From assembly GCA_902765005.1 (NCBI GenBank), contig CACWYB010000003.1:124001-188000 (forward strand): a DNA stretch of 64,000 nucleotides, written 5' to 3'. Positions 18,194-26,865 of the stretch are shown here, one piece after another. The stretch is from an uncultured Eubacteriales bacterium. GTDB taxonomy: Bacteria; Bacillota; Clostridia; Christensenellales; CAG-138. The notes under the pieces are model-generated. The model searched no databases and was not told where the DNA came from. It saw nothing but the letters and a program-made list of their open reading frames with translations. The translations under genes were made by a program, and so were the position numbers. Each line of letters opens with the position of its first letter. The stretch's first letter is position 1.

Positions 18194-19602
18194 AGCGGTC
18201 CCTTTGCATTCTTTTAGCCTGTGTGTTGCTGCTCGGCTGTTCCCAAGCGGTCATCCGGCCCCAGGGGCAGGCGAGCGCTTCCGAGCAGCCGGCGCAAACA
18301 CCGGTCCCCACAGGGGCGCCCCTTACCGCCGCGCCCACGGAAGCTCCCACGCCCGCGCCTGCGCCCGTTTCGGCTTTGCCCACCTTTCCGCCCCTCTCCC
18401 GGGAGGTTCGCTTTGCGGAGCAGGCCCTCTCCTTTGACGCCGAGCCCTTCGCCTCCCAGCTCTTTAGCCTTCTTCAGGTGCCGGGAGACGGGAAGGAAGC
18501 ATTTTATGCCCGCTTCCAGACCATGATCGAAGACTTGGGCAAAGCTGAACGGGAGCTGGACCGTCTTTTGGCTTCCGGCCGAACGGTATCGTCAGACCGT
18601 GCGGCTCAAACGATCGAGAGCCTGCGCGCCCTCTCTTCCGCCGAGAACCTGGACGCCCTGGCCGATGTCTATGCCGCCCTGCCCGGCGACGGGGAGCCCC
18701 TGCCGGCAGCGGCTTTCTCCGCCGCCGTAGACGCCTTGTGCCGGAAGGTGGATAGTCTGCCGCCTCGGGAAGAGACCTTCTATGCCCTGGGCGCCGCCGC
18801 GGACTACCGCAAGGCTCTCTGCGGATATTTGGGGGAGGATGTGCTGCCCAAGGACCTGCTGCTTGGCTTGGAGACCCTGGCCCAGACCGCGGCCTATGCC
18901 CTCCAGGACGCCCTGAACGCGGATCCGGAGGCCGCCCGTAAGAAGGAGCCCCTTACCTTCGGCAGCCTGGACAGGGACCTTGCCTTTTTGCGCCGGGTGA
19001 CGGAGACCGACTTGCCCCTGCCTTCGACGGAGGAGCTGCCGTCCCTTGCTCTGCGCCCCGGCTATGAGGAGATGGAGCTGCCCAAGCTGGCCTTCTATAC
19101 CTATCCCGGCATGGGGTATCTGATAGTCTTTGCGTCCCTTTGCCCCGAAGTCCAGCAGGCCCGCTGGGCGGACGCGCCGGAGGGGTATCTTGCGGGCCTT
19201 TCCATCCACGGCTCCTATTCCATTTTGGCGTATCTGGGCGATTTCGGCGCGGATTACGTCCTCTACCGCTGGTATGAGGAATTACTGAACACAACCCTGA
19301 CGGGCATCTCGGCCCTCCTCATCCACTACTACGGCTACAGCCGTTCGGACCTTGCTGACTATCTTTCCGCCTGGGGCGCCGCCTCATTCGCGGACTATCT
19401 CTTTGATCAGGCCATGTTCGATCCCTTCGACAGCCTGGTGGCCGTCTACGGCTATTATGCCTATCTGGACATCTGCCAGGCCGCCCTGGACGCCGGATGC
19501 GAAAGCGAAGCACGCTTTTTGGCCGACTATCTTGCCGCCGGCCCTGCGCCCTATGGGCCACTGAAAGAATATATGGCGGGCCTCTATGAAAATGCCGGTT
19601 GA
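18190..19602 (+). CDS. lipoprotein resembling a degenerate DUF885 protein
   Basis: 470 residues. A lipobox (LACVLLLGC, Cys about 17) marks an exported lipoprotein, followed by a Pro/Ala/Thr-rich spacer to about residue 60. The C-terminal part (ALLIHYYGYSRSDLADYLSAWG, then YGYYAYLDICQAA) resembles the end of clostridial DUF885 proteins. The HExxPGH-type metal-binding motif expected in active members is not seen; at that place the sequence reads GYLIVFASLCPEVQQ. I therefore think it is an inactive relative. It overlaps rluD by 4 bases, and its stop codon overlaps the -35 box of the valS promoter. Confidence 0.65.
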   Translation: MKRSLCILLACVLLLGCSQAVIRPQGQASASEQPAQTPVPTGAPLTAAPTEAPTPAPAPVSALPTFPPLSREVRFAEQALSFDAEPFASQLFSLLQVPGDGKEAFYARFQTMIEDLGKAERELDRLLASGRTVSSDRAAQTIESLRALSSAENLDALADVYAALPGDGEPLPAAAFSAAVDALCRKVDSLPPREETFYALGAAADYRKALCGYLGEDVLPKDLLLGLETLAQTAAYALQDALNADPEAARKKEPLTFGSLDRDLAFLRRVTETDLPLPSTEELPSLALRPGYEEMELPKLAFYTYPGMGYLIVFASLCPEVQQARWADAPEGYLAGLSIHGSYSILAYLGDFGADYVLYRWYEELLNTTLTGISALLIHYYGYSRSDLADYLSAWGAASFADYLFDQAMFDPFDSLVAVYGYYAYLDICQAALDAGCESEARFLADYLAAGPAPYGPLKEYMAGLYENAG

Positions 19603-19627
19603 CAAAGGCCCGTCCGGGGAGTAGAAT
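19599..19627 (+). promoter_or_regulatory. promoter of the T-box/valS unit
   Basis: TTGACA (19599-19604), 17-base spacer, TAGAAT (19622-19627). The TGA of the preceding lipoprotein gene (19600-19602) lies inside the -35 box. Confidence 0.8.
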
Positions 19628-19631
19628 CACC

Positions 19632-19886
19632 ATATATATGGGCCGTGAGAAAGAGGAGTACATCCCGGTTTCTTCCCAGAGAGGCGCTCAAATGCTGCAA
19701 GAGCGCTGTTGATGATCGGATGGAAGGTCGCTTTTTAGCCCTGGCGTGGGAAAGCCGCTTACGGCCGGTACTGCGCCACGCAGCCGCTGCGTTATAGCTT
19801 CGAGGGAAACGGGGGAGACTCCGTTTAACAAAGGTGGTACCGCGAGCGCCCGCTTCGTCCTTTGACGAGGCGGGCGATTTGTTTTT
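19632..19886 (+). promoter_or_regulatory. T-box riboswitch controlling valS
   Basis: A leader of about 250 bases with the T-box sequence AAAGGTGGTACCGCGAG at 19830-19846, whose UGGU should pair with the ACCA end of uncharged tRNA. The terminator is a 13-bp stem (19847-19859 with 19864-19876) followed by ATTTGTTTTT; pairing of the T-box with part of its 5' strand would give the antiterminator. A likely specifier is GTC (19727-19729) in GGAAGGTCGC, a valine codon, which fits the downstream gene. Uncharged tRNA-Val would therefore switch on valS. Confidence 0.88.
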
Positions 19887-19902
19887 CAGAGAGGAGAAGC
19901 GC

Positions 19903-22530
19903 ATGAAAGAGATGCCGAAAACCTACGATCATCAGATCGTGGAGAGCAAATGGTATGAGAAATGGGAGAAGAGCGGGTATTTTCACGCCGAGCCCAACCC
20001 GGACAAGCAGCCCTTCACCATCGTGATCCCGCCCCCCAACATCACGGGCAAGCTCCATATGGGCCACGCCCTGGACAACACCCTGCAGGACGCCATCGCC
20101 CGCTATAAGCGCATGGCGGGCTATGAGATGCTCTGGCTCCCGGGCACGGACCACGCCTCCATCGCCACCGAGGTGAAGATCGTGGAAGCCCTGGCCGCCG
20201 AAGGCAAGACCAAGAAGGACGTGGGCCGGGAGGGCTTTTTGAAGCGGGCCTGGCAGTGGCGGGAAGAATACGGCTCCACCATCGTCAAGCAGCTCAGGAA
20301 GATGGGCTCCTCCTGCGATTGGGAGCGTGAGCGGTTCACCATGGACGAGGGCTGCAACAAGGCCGTGGTCAAGGTGTTCAAATCCCTCTACGACAAGGGC
20401 CTCATCTACCGGGGCGACCGTATCATCAACTGGTGCCCAGACTGCAAGACGGCCCTTTCCGACGCGGAGGTGGAGTATGAGAGCCAGCAGAGCCATCTCT
20501 GGCACATCCGCTACGACGCCCCGGACAAGTCCTATTCCATCACCGTGGCCACCACCCGCCCGGAAACCATGCTGGGGGACACGGCCATCGCCGTGAACCC
20601 GGAGGACGAGCGGTATAAGGACATCATCGGCAAGACCGTGATCCTGCCCCTGGTGGGCCGGGAGATCCCCATCGTGGGGGACGAATACTGCGAGATGGAG
20701 TTCGGCACCGGCGCCGTGAAGATCACCCCCGCCCACGACCCCAACGACTTCGAGGTGGGCCAGCGGCACGATCTGCCCATCCTGAAGGTCTTCGATGAGA
20801 AGGGATACATCAACGAGAACGGCGGCAAATACTGCGGCCAGGAGCGCTTTGAGTGCCGGAAAAACATCGTGGCGGACCTCCAGGAGAGCGGGAACCTGGT
20901 GAAGATCGAGGACTACACCCACAACGTGGGCACCTGCTACCGCTGCCATACAACCATTGAGACCATCGTGTCCAAGCAGTGGTTCGTGGACATGAAGCCC
21001 CTAACGGAGCCCGCCTTGGAGGCGGTGCGTTCCGGCCAGGTGAAGTTTATTCCCGAGCGGTTCAGCAAGCCCTACTTCAACTGGATGGAGAACATCCGGG
21101 ATTGGTGCATCTCCCGCCAGCTCTGGTGGGGCCATAGGATCCCCGTGTACTACTGCGACGACTGCGGCGGCGTGTTCTGCGAGGAGGAAGCTCCCGAAAA
21201 GTGCCCCAACTGCGGCGGGAAGCTCCGGCAGGATGAGGACGTGCTGGACACCTGGTTCTCCTCCGGGCTTTGGCCCTTCTCCACGCTGGGCTGGCCGGAG
21301 AAGACAAAGGAGCTGGACTATTTCTATCCCACCACCACCCTGGTGACCGGCTACGACATCATCACCTTCTGGGTGAGCCGGATGATCACCTTCGGCATGG
21401 AGGTCATGAAGAAGCCCCCCTTTGAGAACGTGTACATCCACGGTCTGGTGCGGGACAGCCTGGGCCGGAAGATGAGCAAATCCCTGGGCAACGGCATCGA
21501 CCCCCTGGAGATCATCGAAAAGTACGGCGCAGACCCGCTCCGTTTCTCCCTGGTCACCGGCAACTCCGCCGGCAACGACATGCGCTTCTATTGGGAGAAG
21601 GTGGAGTCCGCCCGGAACTTCTGCAACAAGGTCTATAACGCCGCCCGGTTCGTGCTCATGAACATTCCCGAGGATGCCCAGCCCGCCATCCGGGAGGAGC
21701 TTTTGGACACCGCGGACAAGTGGATCCTGTCCCGCCTCAACGAGATCACCCGGGAGGTGACGGACAACCTGGACGCCTATGAGCTCAACCTGGCCGCGGA
21801 GAAGATCTACGACTTCATCTGGTCCGAGTTCTGCGACTGGTACATCGAAATGGCAAAATCCGCCCTCTACGGCGAGGATCAGGCCAAGAAGCAGAACGTG
21901 TGCGCCGTGCTCATCCGGGTCCTGGGCACCTCCATGCAGCTGCTGCATCCCTTCATGCCCTTCATCACCGAGGAGCTCTATCAGCAGCTGCCCGGCCATG
22001 AGCAGACCATCATGCTTTCCGCCTGGCCCAAGGCGGGGGAGGGGCAGCTCTACGAAAAGGAGTGCGCCGCCATGGAGACCATCATGGAGCTGGTGAAGAA
22101 CATCCGCAACATCCGGGCGGACCTGAAGGTGCCCCCGGCCCAGCGGATCGAGGCGCGGATCGTCTGCGCCGACCCCAAGGCCCTGGAGGGAGCGGAAGGC
22201 TATCTTCTGAAGCTGGCCGGCGTGGAGAAGACCAGCCTCTCTTCCGAGCGGGGCCAGGTCCTCAAGAGCGACGTGCACATCGTCTGTGAGAAGGCGGAGG
22301 CCTTCATCCCCCTGGCTTCCCTGGTCGATTTGGATAAGGAGCGGGAGCGCATCGATAAGGAGATCGAGCGCGTCCAGGGCGAGATCGCCCGGGCACAGGG
22401 CAAGCTCTCCAACGAGAAGTTCATCTCCAAAGCCCCGGAAGCGGTGGTGGACGATGTTCGCCGCAAACTCCAGGCGGGGGAGGACATGCTCAAAAAGCTC
22501 CAGGAGCGCAAGGACGCCCTGGCGGAGTGA
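19903..22530 (+). CDS. valS: valyl-tRNA synthetase
   Basis: About 875 residues, class I synthetase. The HIGH motif is HMGH at 52-55 in PPPNITGKLHMGH and the KMSKS motif is at about 523. Between them is the CP1 editing domain that clears threonyl-tRNA (TTRPETMLGD). The C-terminus has the valine-specific coiled coil (DLDKERERIDKEIERVQGEI). The ATG at 19903 has GAGGAG upstream; reading frames that begin earlier lie inside the T-box terminator. The tRNA operon follows. Note that tRNA-Val(GAC) is encoded elsewhere in the window (45949-46025). Confidence 0.96.
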   Translation: MKEMPKTYDHQIVESKWYEKWEKSGYFHAEPNPDKQPFTIVIPPPNITGKLHMGHALDNTLQDAIARYKRMAGYEMLWLPGTDHASIATEVKIVEALAAEGKTKKDVGREGFLKRAWQWREEYGSTIVKQLRKMGSSCDWERERFTMDEGCNKAVVKVFKSLYDKGLIYRGDRIINWCPDCKTALSDAEVEYESQQSHLWHIRYDAPDKSYSITVATTRPETMLGDTAIAVNPEDERYKDIIGKTVILPLVGREIPIVGDEYCEMEFGTGAVKITPAHDPNDFEVGQRHDLPILKVFDEKGYINENGGKYCGQERFECRKNIVADLQESGNLVKIEDYTHNVGTCYRCHTTIETIVSKQWFVDMKPLTEPALEAVRSGQVKFIPERFSKPYFNWMENIRDWCISRQLWWGHRIPVYYCDDCGGVFCEEEAPEKCPNCGGKLRQDEDVLDTWFSSGLWPFSTLGWPEKTKELDYFYPTTTLVTGYDIITFWVSRMITFGMEVMKKPPFENVYIHGLVRDSLGRKMSKSLGNGIDPLEIIEKYGADPLRFSLVTGNSAGNDMRFYWEKVESARNFCNKVYNAARFVLMNIPEDAQPAIREELLDTADKWILSRLNEITREVTDNLDAYELNLAAEKIYDFIWSEFCDWYIEMAKSALYGEDQAKKQNVCAVLIRVLGTSMQLLHPFMPFITEELYQQLPGHEQTIMLSAWPKAGEGQLYEKECAAMETIMELVKNIRNIRADLKVPPAQRIEARIVCADPKALEGAEGYLLKLAGVEKTSLSSERGQVLKSDVHIVCEKAEAFIPLASLVDLDKERERIDKEIERVQGEIARAQGKLSNEKFISKAPEAVVDDVRRKLQAGEDMLKKLQERKDALAE

Positions 22531-22540
22531 ATGAACCTGC

Positions 22541-22573
22541 TGCGGCTCCGTGTCCCCTTGATGCGGAGCCGCA
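22541..22573 (+). terminator. hairpin after valS
   Basis: 10-bp perfect stem TGCGGCTCCG (22541-22550) / CGGAGCCGCA (22564-22573), 11 bases after the stop. There is no clear T-run, so termination may be partial or the hairpin may protect the 3' end. Confidence 0.5.
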
Positions 22574-22604
22574 CGGATTCCTGTGACCTTTTGAAAAAAA
22601 GCTA

Positions 22605-22633
22605 TTGACATTTTCTGCTCAATGTTGTATATT
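22605..22633 (+). promoter_or_regulatory. promoter of the six-tRNA operon
   Basis: TTGACA (22605-22610), 17-base spacer, TATATT (22628-22633), about 32 bases before the first tRNA. Confidence 0.85.
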
Positions 22634-22665
22634 TGTCCAGTCGCGAAAAGCAGCGTGGCGCTTTA

Positions 22666-22739
22666 CGGGGTGTAGCGCAGTCCGGTAGCGCACGTGCTTT
22701 GGGAGCATGGGGCCGGAGGTTCGAATCCTCTCACCCCTC
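22666..22739 (+). tRNA. tRNA-Pro(TGG), unusual acceptor end
   Basis: A good cloverleaf with anticodon TGG in loop TTTGGGA, D-arm GCGC/GCGC and T-loop TTCGAAT. The acceptor stem CGGGGTG pairs with CACCCCT, leaving a C1-T72 mismatch; the next base (position 73) is C, and no CCA follows. Bacterial tRNA-Pro normally has G72 and A73, which prolyl-tRNA synthetase reads, so this copy may be poorly charged. Confidence 0.8.
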
Positions 22740-22775
22740 TCCTCGGGGTCACCATTTTCCTTCTGGGAATTGCTT

Positions 22776-22852
22776 GGGCCTTTAGCTCAGTTGGTCAGAG
22801 CAGTCGGCTCATAACCGATCGGTCCGGGGTTCAAGTCCCTGAAGGCCCACCA
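22776..22852 (+). tRNA. tRNA with CAT anticodon (elongator Met or Ile2)
   Basis: Full cloverleaf with encoded CCA; acceptor GGGCCTT/AAGGCCC, anticodon CAT in loop CTCATAA (22810-22812). The G1-C72 pair argues against initiator tRNA. Elongator Met and the lysidine-modified Ile2 tRNA share this anticodon, and I cannot separate them by eye. Confidence 0.9.
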
Positions 22853-22855
22853 CGC

Positions 22856-22932
22856 GGCCCGGTAGTACAGTTGGTTAGTACGCCAGCCTGTCACGCTGGA
22901 GGTCAGGGGTTCGAGCCCCCTCCGGGTCGCCA
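22856..22932 (+). tRNA. tRNA-Asp(GTC)
   Basis: Acceptor GGCCCGG/CCGGGTC, discriminator G, encoded CCA, anticodon GTC at 22890-22892 in loop CTGTCAC. It starts only 3 bases after the preceding tRNA. Confidence 0.95.
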
Positions 22933-22961
22933 TTTTCTCCGGGAGAACGGCTCGCCAGCTT

Positions 22962-23036
22962 GCTGGTGTAGCTCAATGGCAGAGCAACTGATTTGTAATC
23001 AGTAGGTTGAAGGTTCGACTCCTTTCACCAGCTCCA
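22962..23036 (+). tRNA. tRNA-Thr(TGT)
   Basis: Acceptor GCTGGTG/CACCAGC, encoded CCA, anticodon TGT at 22994-22996 in loop TTTGTAA, anticodon stem ACTGA/TCAGT. Confidence 0.95.
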
Positions 23037-23057
23037 GACCTTGACAGCTTCATACTT

Positions 23058-23142
<85 letters not shown>

Positions 23143-23146
23143 ATAT

Positions 23147-23233
23147 GCGGGAATGGCGGAATTGGCAGACGCGCACGGTTCAGGTCCGTGTGAAAGCGAT
23201 TTCATGCAGGTTCAAGTCCTGTTTCCCGCACCA
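23147..23233 (+). tRNA. tRNA-Leu(CAG)
   Basis: Class II tRNA with acceptor GCGGGAA/TTCCCGC, A73 and encoded CCA, anticodon CAG at 23181-23183. It is the last gene of the operon. Its 3' end is copied, in inverted and direct form, in the element at 23282-23372. Confidence 0.95.
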
Positions 23234-23235
23234 AT

Positions 23236-23268
23236 GAAAAACAGAGTCCATTCGGGCTCTGTTTTTCA
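23236..23268 (+). terminator. terminator of the tRNA operon
   Basis: 9-bp stem ACAGAGTCC (23241-23249) / GGGCTCTGT (23254-23262) with loop ATTC and a T-run after it; the A-run before it makes it work in both directions. Confidence 0.85.
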
Positions 23269-23281
23269 TTACAGAAATGGG

Positions 23282-23380
23282 ACAGGACTTGAAGGGTTCG
23301 GTGGTGAATGGATGTCCAGTGGACATCCAGAGCCGAACCCTGTCTGAGGCCGCAGCCGAGAGCAAGTCCTGTTTCTTGCA
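23282..23380 (+). repeat. tRNA-end element, copy A (behind tRNA-Leu)
   Basis: Outer arms ACAGGACTTG (23282-23291) and CAAGTCCTGT (23363-23372) are inverted and match the T-arm of the tRNA-Leu just upstream; the right arm continues as a diverged copy of the tRNA 3' end. Inside are stem P2 (GGGTTCGG 23294-23301 with CCGAACCC 23333-23340), the nested hairpin P3 (GGATGTCC 23310-23317, loop AGT, GGACATCC 23321-23328) and the small hairpin P4 (GGC-CGCA-GCC, 23348-23357). Joints TGGTGAAT and AGAG are shared, in this orientation, with the other copies. Confidence 0.85.
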
Positions 23381-23391
23381 ACTATATAAGA

Positions 23392-23421
23392 TAAAGAGAG
23401 AGGGGTGACCCCCTCTCTTTA
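23392..23421 (-). terminator. terminator at the 3' end of the HerA-like gene
   Basis: Near-perfect inverted repeat AAAGAGAGAGGGG-TGA-CCCCCTCTCTTT between the tRNA element and the end of the minus-strand helicase gene; A/T-runs on both sides suggest two-way termination. Confidence 0.75.
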
Positions 23422-23437
23422 ATCAAGTATCTATCCC

Positions 23438-24944
23438 TCACAGCCAATTCCCGAACAATCCCCGGGCGATGGCCTTGCCCAGCTTTCGCCCGATCCGGTT
23501 CAGGATGGAGTTGGTGGCGGATTTCGCCACCTTCTTGGCCGCCTTGCCCGCGGCGCTTTGCTTCTTCTTTTTCCCGGCGTCGGCCTTCTCCTGCTCCTTC
23601 TGCTGTTTCTCGGCGGCCTTCTGCCGCTCCGCTTCCAGCTCGGCATGCGCCTTTGCCTGGGCCTCCTCCTTTAGCTTCTCATAGGCGGAATACCGGTCCA
23701 CGGCCTCCCTGTAGGCGGTGAAAAGTTCATCTTCTGATAGCACCTTTTCCCGGGTTTCCTCCCGGGCCGGCCCCATCAGGCTCTGGGGCGGCAGGATGCC
23801 GGCCCGCTCCACCACGGCGGGGATGCCCTTCTCGTCCAGGAAGGAGACCAGGGCTTCGCCGGTGCCCAGGCCCAGGATCTCCTGCTCCGTGTCCAGAGCC
23901 GGGTTGGGCCGGAAGGAAGCGGCCGCCGCCTTTACCGCCTTCAGCTCGGAGGGGGTGTAGGCCCTGAGCCCATGTTGGATCCGGTTGCTCAGCTGGGACA
24001 GCACTTCGTTTGGCATGTCTGCCGGGCTCTGGCTCACGAAATACACGCCCACGCCCTTGGACCGGATCAACTTCACCAGCTGCACGATCTTCTCCAGGAA
24101 GGCCTTGGGCGCCCCCTGGAAGAGCAGGTGGGCTTCATCGAAGAAGAATACGGCCTTGGGCTTTTCCGGGTCGCCCACCTCCGGCAGGCGCTCAAAGAGC
24201 TCCGACACCAGCCAAATGAGGAAGGTGCTGTAGATGAGGGGGGAGCGGATAAGCCGGGCGCTGTCCAGGATGTTCAGATATCCGCGGCCCTTCTCATCCA
24301 GGCGCAACAGATCGTTCACCGCCAGGGAGGGCTCCCCGAAGAACAGGTTGCCGCCCTCGTCCTCCAGCCGCAGCAACGCCCGCTGGATGGCTCCGATGCT
24401 CTGGGGCGTCACGTTCCCGTAGGCGGCGGTGATGGCCGCCCGGTTCTCGGACACATAGGTGAGCATGGCGCGCAGGTCCTTGAGGTCGATGAGCTCCAGG
24501 CCGTTGTCGTCCGCCACCCGGTAGACGATGTGCAGAATGCCCGTTTGAACCTCTGTGAGGCCCAGCAAACGGGAGAACATGAGGGGCCCCATGTTCCGAT
24601 ACCTTGATGCGGACGGGGATGCCCTTTTCACCGAAAATATCCCAGAAGGCCACGGGGTAGCCCCAATAGGACCAGCTTTCCTTTAGGTCGAAGCGCTCGA
24701 TCCGCCGCTGCATGTTTTCGGAATCCTGCCCGGCCTCGGCAAGGCCCGACACATCGCCCTTCACATCCGCCAGAAACACGGGCACGCCCATGTCCGAAAA
24801 GCTCTCGGCCAGCACCTTCATGGTCACGGTCTTGCCCGTGCCTGTGGCGCCGGTGATGAGGCCGTGGCGGTTAGCCATGGCGGGGAGCAGGTATATCTTT
24901 TTGCCCTGGGCGTTGGCCACATAGGCTTTTTCGTCTATTAACAT
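23438..24944 (-). pseudogene. HerA-like helicase (DUF853), split by a frameshift
   Basis: Two overlapping frames together give a HerA-type ATPase of about 500 residues. The first half has AAAGGAGG before ATG 24944, Walker A GATGTGKT at 32-39, and reads to FGEKGIPVRIKVSE. The second half continues as MGPLMFSRLLGLTEVQTG with Walker B VFFFDEAHLLF and an Ala/Lys/Glu-rich tail. The frames meet near 24593-24596, where one extra C in the coding strand (G at 24593) accounts for the shift. Either the gene is inactive in this genome or the base is a sequencing error; the rest is intact, which favours error or a very recent mutation. HerA-like ATPases pump or remodel DNA. Confidence 0.82.
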
Positions 24945-24971
24945 GGCAGAACCTCCTTTAGGATCGCTTGT

Positions 24972-24977
24972 ATTATA
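24972..24977 (-). promoter_or_regulatory. -10 box for the HerA-like gene
   Basis: TATAAT on the minus strand, 28 bases before the start codon. No -35 match at normal spacing is obvious. Confidence 0.45.
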
Positions 24978-25023
24978 GTACCATTCTTCTAAAACCGGCA
25001 CAAGGGAAACCGGAAAAATAATG

Positions 25024-25052
25024 TTGTCGCCGGGCGGAATCTGCGGTATAAT
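25024..25052 (+). promoter_or_regulatory. promoter of the miaB-ricA-mutSL-miaA operon
   Basis: TTGTCG (25024-25029), 17-base spacer, TATAAT (25047-25052); start codon of miaB at 25076. Confidence 0.78.
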
Positions 25053-25075
25053 ACAGGCAATTAAATTGGAGAAGT

Positions 25076-26473
25076 ATGTGGATGCTGGCAAAACGTATCG
25101 AACAAAACCGAATCGACCTGCAGGAGGGCATGGCCCAGGAGGTCCTTTCCCGCATAGAAGGGGAGAACAGGCGCTATTTTATCGAGACCTACGGCTGTCA
25201 GATGAACGTGCGGGATTCCGAAACCATCGCGGGCCTTTTGCAGCGCATGGGCTATCTGCCCGCCCCCTCCAAGGAGGAGGCCAACGTGATCCTGTTCAAC
25301 ACCTGCTGCGTGCGGGATCACGCGGAAAAGCGGCTGCTGGCCAACATCGGCGCCCTGAAGGAGCAGAAGGAAGGGGACGGGAGCCTGATCATCGGCATCT
25401 GCGGCTGCATGATGCAGCAGGCGGACGTGGCGAAAAAGGTTATGCGCCGGTTCCCCTTCGTGAACTTCGTCTTCGGCACCAACGCCCTTTGGCGGCTGCC
25501 GGAGCTCATGCTGGGCGCCCTGGGCGGCGAGCGGCTCATCCTTACGGAGGAGGAGGGCTTCGCCATCTGCGAGGGCCTGCCCGCCCGGCGGTCCAACCCC
25601 TTTTCCGCCTTTGTGAACATCACCTTCGGATGCGACAACTTCTGCTCCTACTGCATCGTGCCCTACGTGCGGGGACGGGAGCGGTCGCGGGCGCTTTCCG
25701 AGGTGGTGGCCGAGGTCCGGTCTTTGGCTGAGCAGGGAATCACAGAAGTCACCCTCCTCGGCCAGAACGTGAACTCCTACGGCAAGGGCAAGGACGTGGA
25801 CTTTGCGGACCTTCTGAGGGCCGTAAACGGGGTGGACGGCATCCGGCGCATCCGCTATATGTCCAGCCATCCCAAGGACCTGACGCCCCGGCTCATGGCC
25901 GCCATCGCCGAAAACGACAAGGTCTGCCATCACATGCACCTGCCCGTCCAGTCCGGCAGCACCGCCATTTTGGAGCGGATGAACCGGCGCTACAGCCGGG
26001 AAAGCTACCTGAATTTGGTGCAGGACCTGCGCCGGACCGTGCCGGACATCGAGCTCACCACGGACGTGATTGTCGGTTTTCCCGGGGAAACAGAGGCGGA
26101 TTTCCAGGATACCCTGTCCCTTATGGACCAGGTTGGGTTCGCCGCCGCCTTTACATTCAAGTATTCTCCCCGGAAGGGGACCCGGGCCGCGGAGGCGGCG
26201 GATCAGGTGCCGGAAGCCCTCAAGAAGGAGCGGCTCAAGCGCCTCAACGATCTGCAGGCCGTGAAGACCACCGAAAACAACAAAAAGTATCTGGGACACA
26301 GGGGAGAGGTGCTGGTGGAGGGCTTTGACAGAAGGAGCGAAACCATCCTCTTCGGCAAGCTCGACACCTTCAAAATGGTTTATTTCCCCGGGGACGAAGG
26401 GCTCCTGGGCACCTATCAAACCGTGTCCGTCACAGAATGCGCGCGAAATTCCCTGCTGGGGAGAATGGAGTAA
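25076..26473 (+). CDS. miaB: tRNA-2-methylthio-N6-dimethylallyladenosine synthase
   Basis: 465 residues with the three expected modules: an N-terminal MTTase domain with auxiliary cluster cysteines (ETYGCQMN, NTCCVRDHAEKR, GCMMQQ), a radical SAM domain (FGCDNFCSYCIVPYVRGRERSR) and a C-terminal TRAM domain. It thiomethylates i6A37 of tRNAs that read UNN codons. Its substrate is made by MiaA, encoded further down the same operon. GGAG lies 4 bases before ATG 25076 and 10 before the in-frame ATG 25082. Confidence 0.95.
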   Translation: MWMLAKRIEQNRIDLQEGMAQEVLSRIEGENRRYFIETYGCQMNVRDSETIAGLLQRMGYLPAPSKEEANVILFNTCCVRDHAEKRLLANIGALKEQKEGDGSLIIGICGCMMQQADVAKKVMRRFPFVNFVFGTNALWRLPELMLGALGGERLILTEEEGFAICEGLPARRSNPFSAFVNITFGCDNFCSYCIVPYVRGRERSRALSEVVAEVRSLAEQGITEVTLLGQNVNSYGKGKDVDFADLLRAVNGVDGIRRIRYMSSHPKDLTPRLMAAIAENDKVCHHMHLPVQSGSTAILERMNRRYSRESYLNLVQDLRRTVPDIELTTDVIVGFPGETEADFQDTLSLMDQVGFAAAFTFKYSPRKGTRAAEAADQVPEALKKERLKRLNDLQAVKTTENNKKYLGHRGEVLVEGFDRRSETILFGKLDTFKMVYFPGDEGLLGTYQTVSVTECARNSLLGRME

Positions 26474-26478
26474 GGAAA

Positions 26479-26865
26479 ATGGAAGAGAAGAAAAAAGGAA
26501 TGCTGGATGTGCTGTCCGCCGACGAGATCCATCGCTACATGAAGGCCAAGCGGGCCGTCACCGACGATGAAGAGCTCTCCGCCATGGTGAAGGAATATGA
26601 GGATGGCAGCGCCCGCCTGATTCAGATGGTCCAGACGGAAGGCTTCGATGAAAAGGAAGCGATCCAGCTCAGCAACGACATGGACTATATCGGGTTCCTC
26701 CTGAGCCAGAATCCGAAGATCATAGAACTGCAGGCGGCCAACAAGGCCATGAACGAGTATCTGGCCTCCGTCACGGGAAAGGTGTCCTTCTCCTGCGGCG
26801 GCAACTGCAGCGGCTGCGCTGAAACGTGTGCTATCAAAGACGTGCAGAAAGACGGGGAAGCATGA
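26479..26865 (+). CDS. ricA: YlbF/YmcA family protein (RicA-like)
   Basis: 128 residues. The alpha-helical YlbF-family domain (DEELSAMVKEYEDGSARLIQ) ends in a Cys-rich tail SCGGNCSGCAETC. In Bacillus, ymcA (ricA) lies next to miaB (ymcB) and before mutSL, the same order as here, and the RicA-RicF-RicT complex carries 4Fe-4S clusters and steers RNase Y. The tail cysteines may bind such a cluster. The start is the ATG at 26479, 5 bases after the miaB stop. I call it RicA from context; family membership is firmer than the name. Confidence 0.8.
   Translation: MEEKKKGMLDVLSADEIHRYMKAKRAVTDDEELSAMVKEYEDGSARLIQMVQTEGFDEKEAIQLSNDMDYIGFLLSQNPKIIELQAANKAMNEYLASVTGKVSFSCGGNCSGCAETCAIKDVQKDGEA

Noticed and set aside
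19834-19902. Upstream start for valS
   Set aside because: It lies within the T-box terminator; the ATG at 19903 has a good SD.
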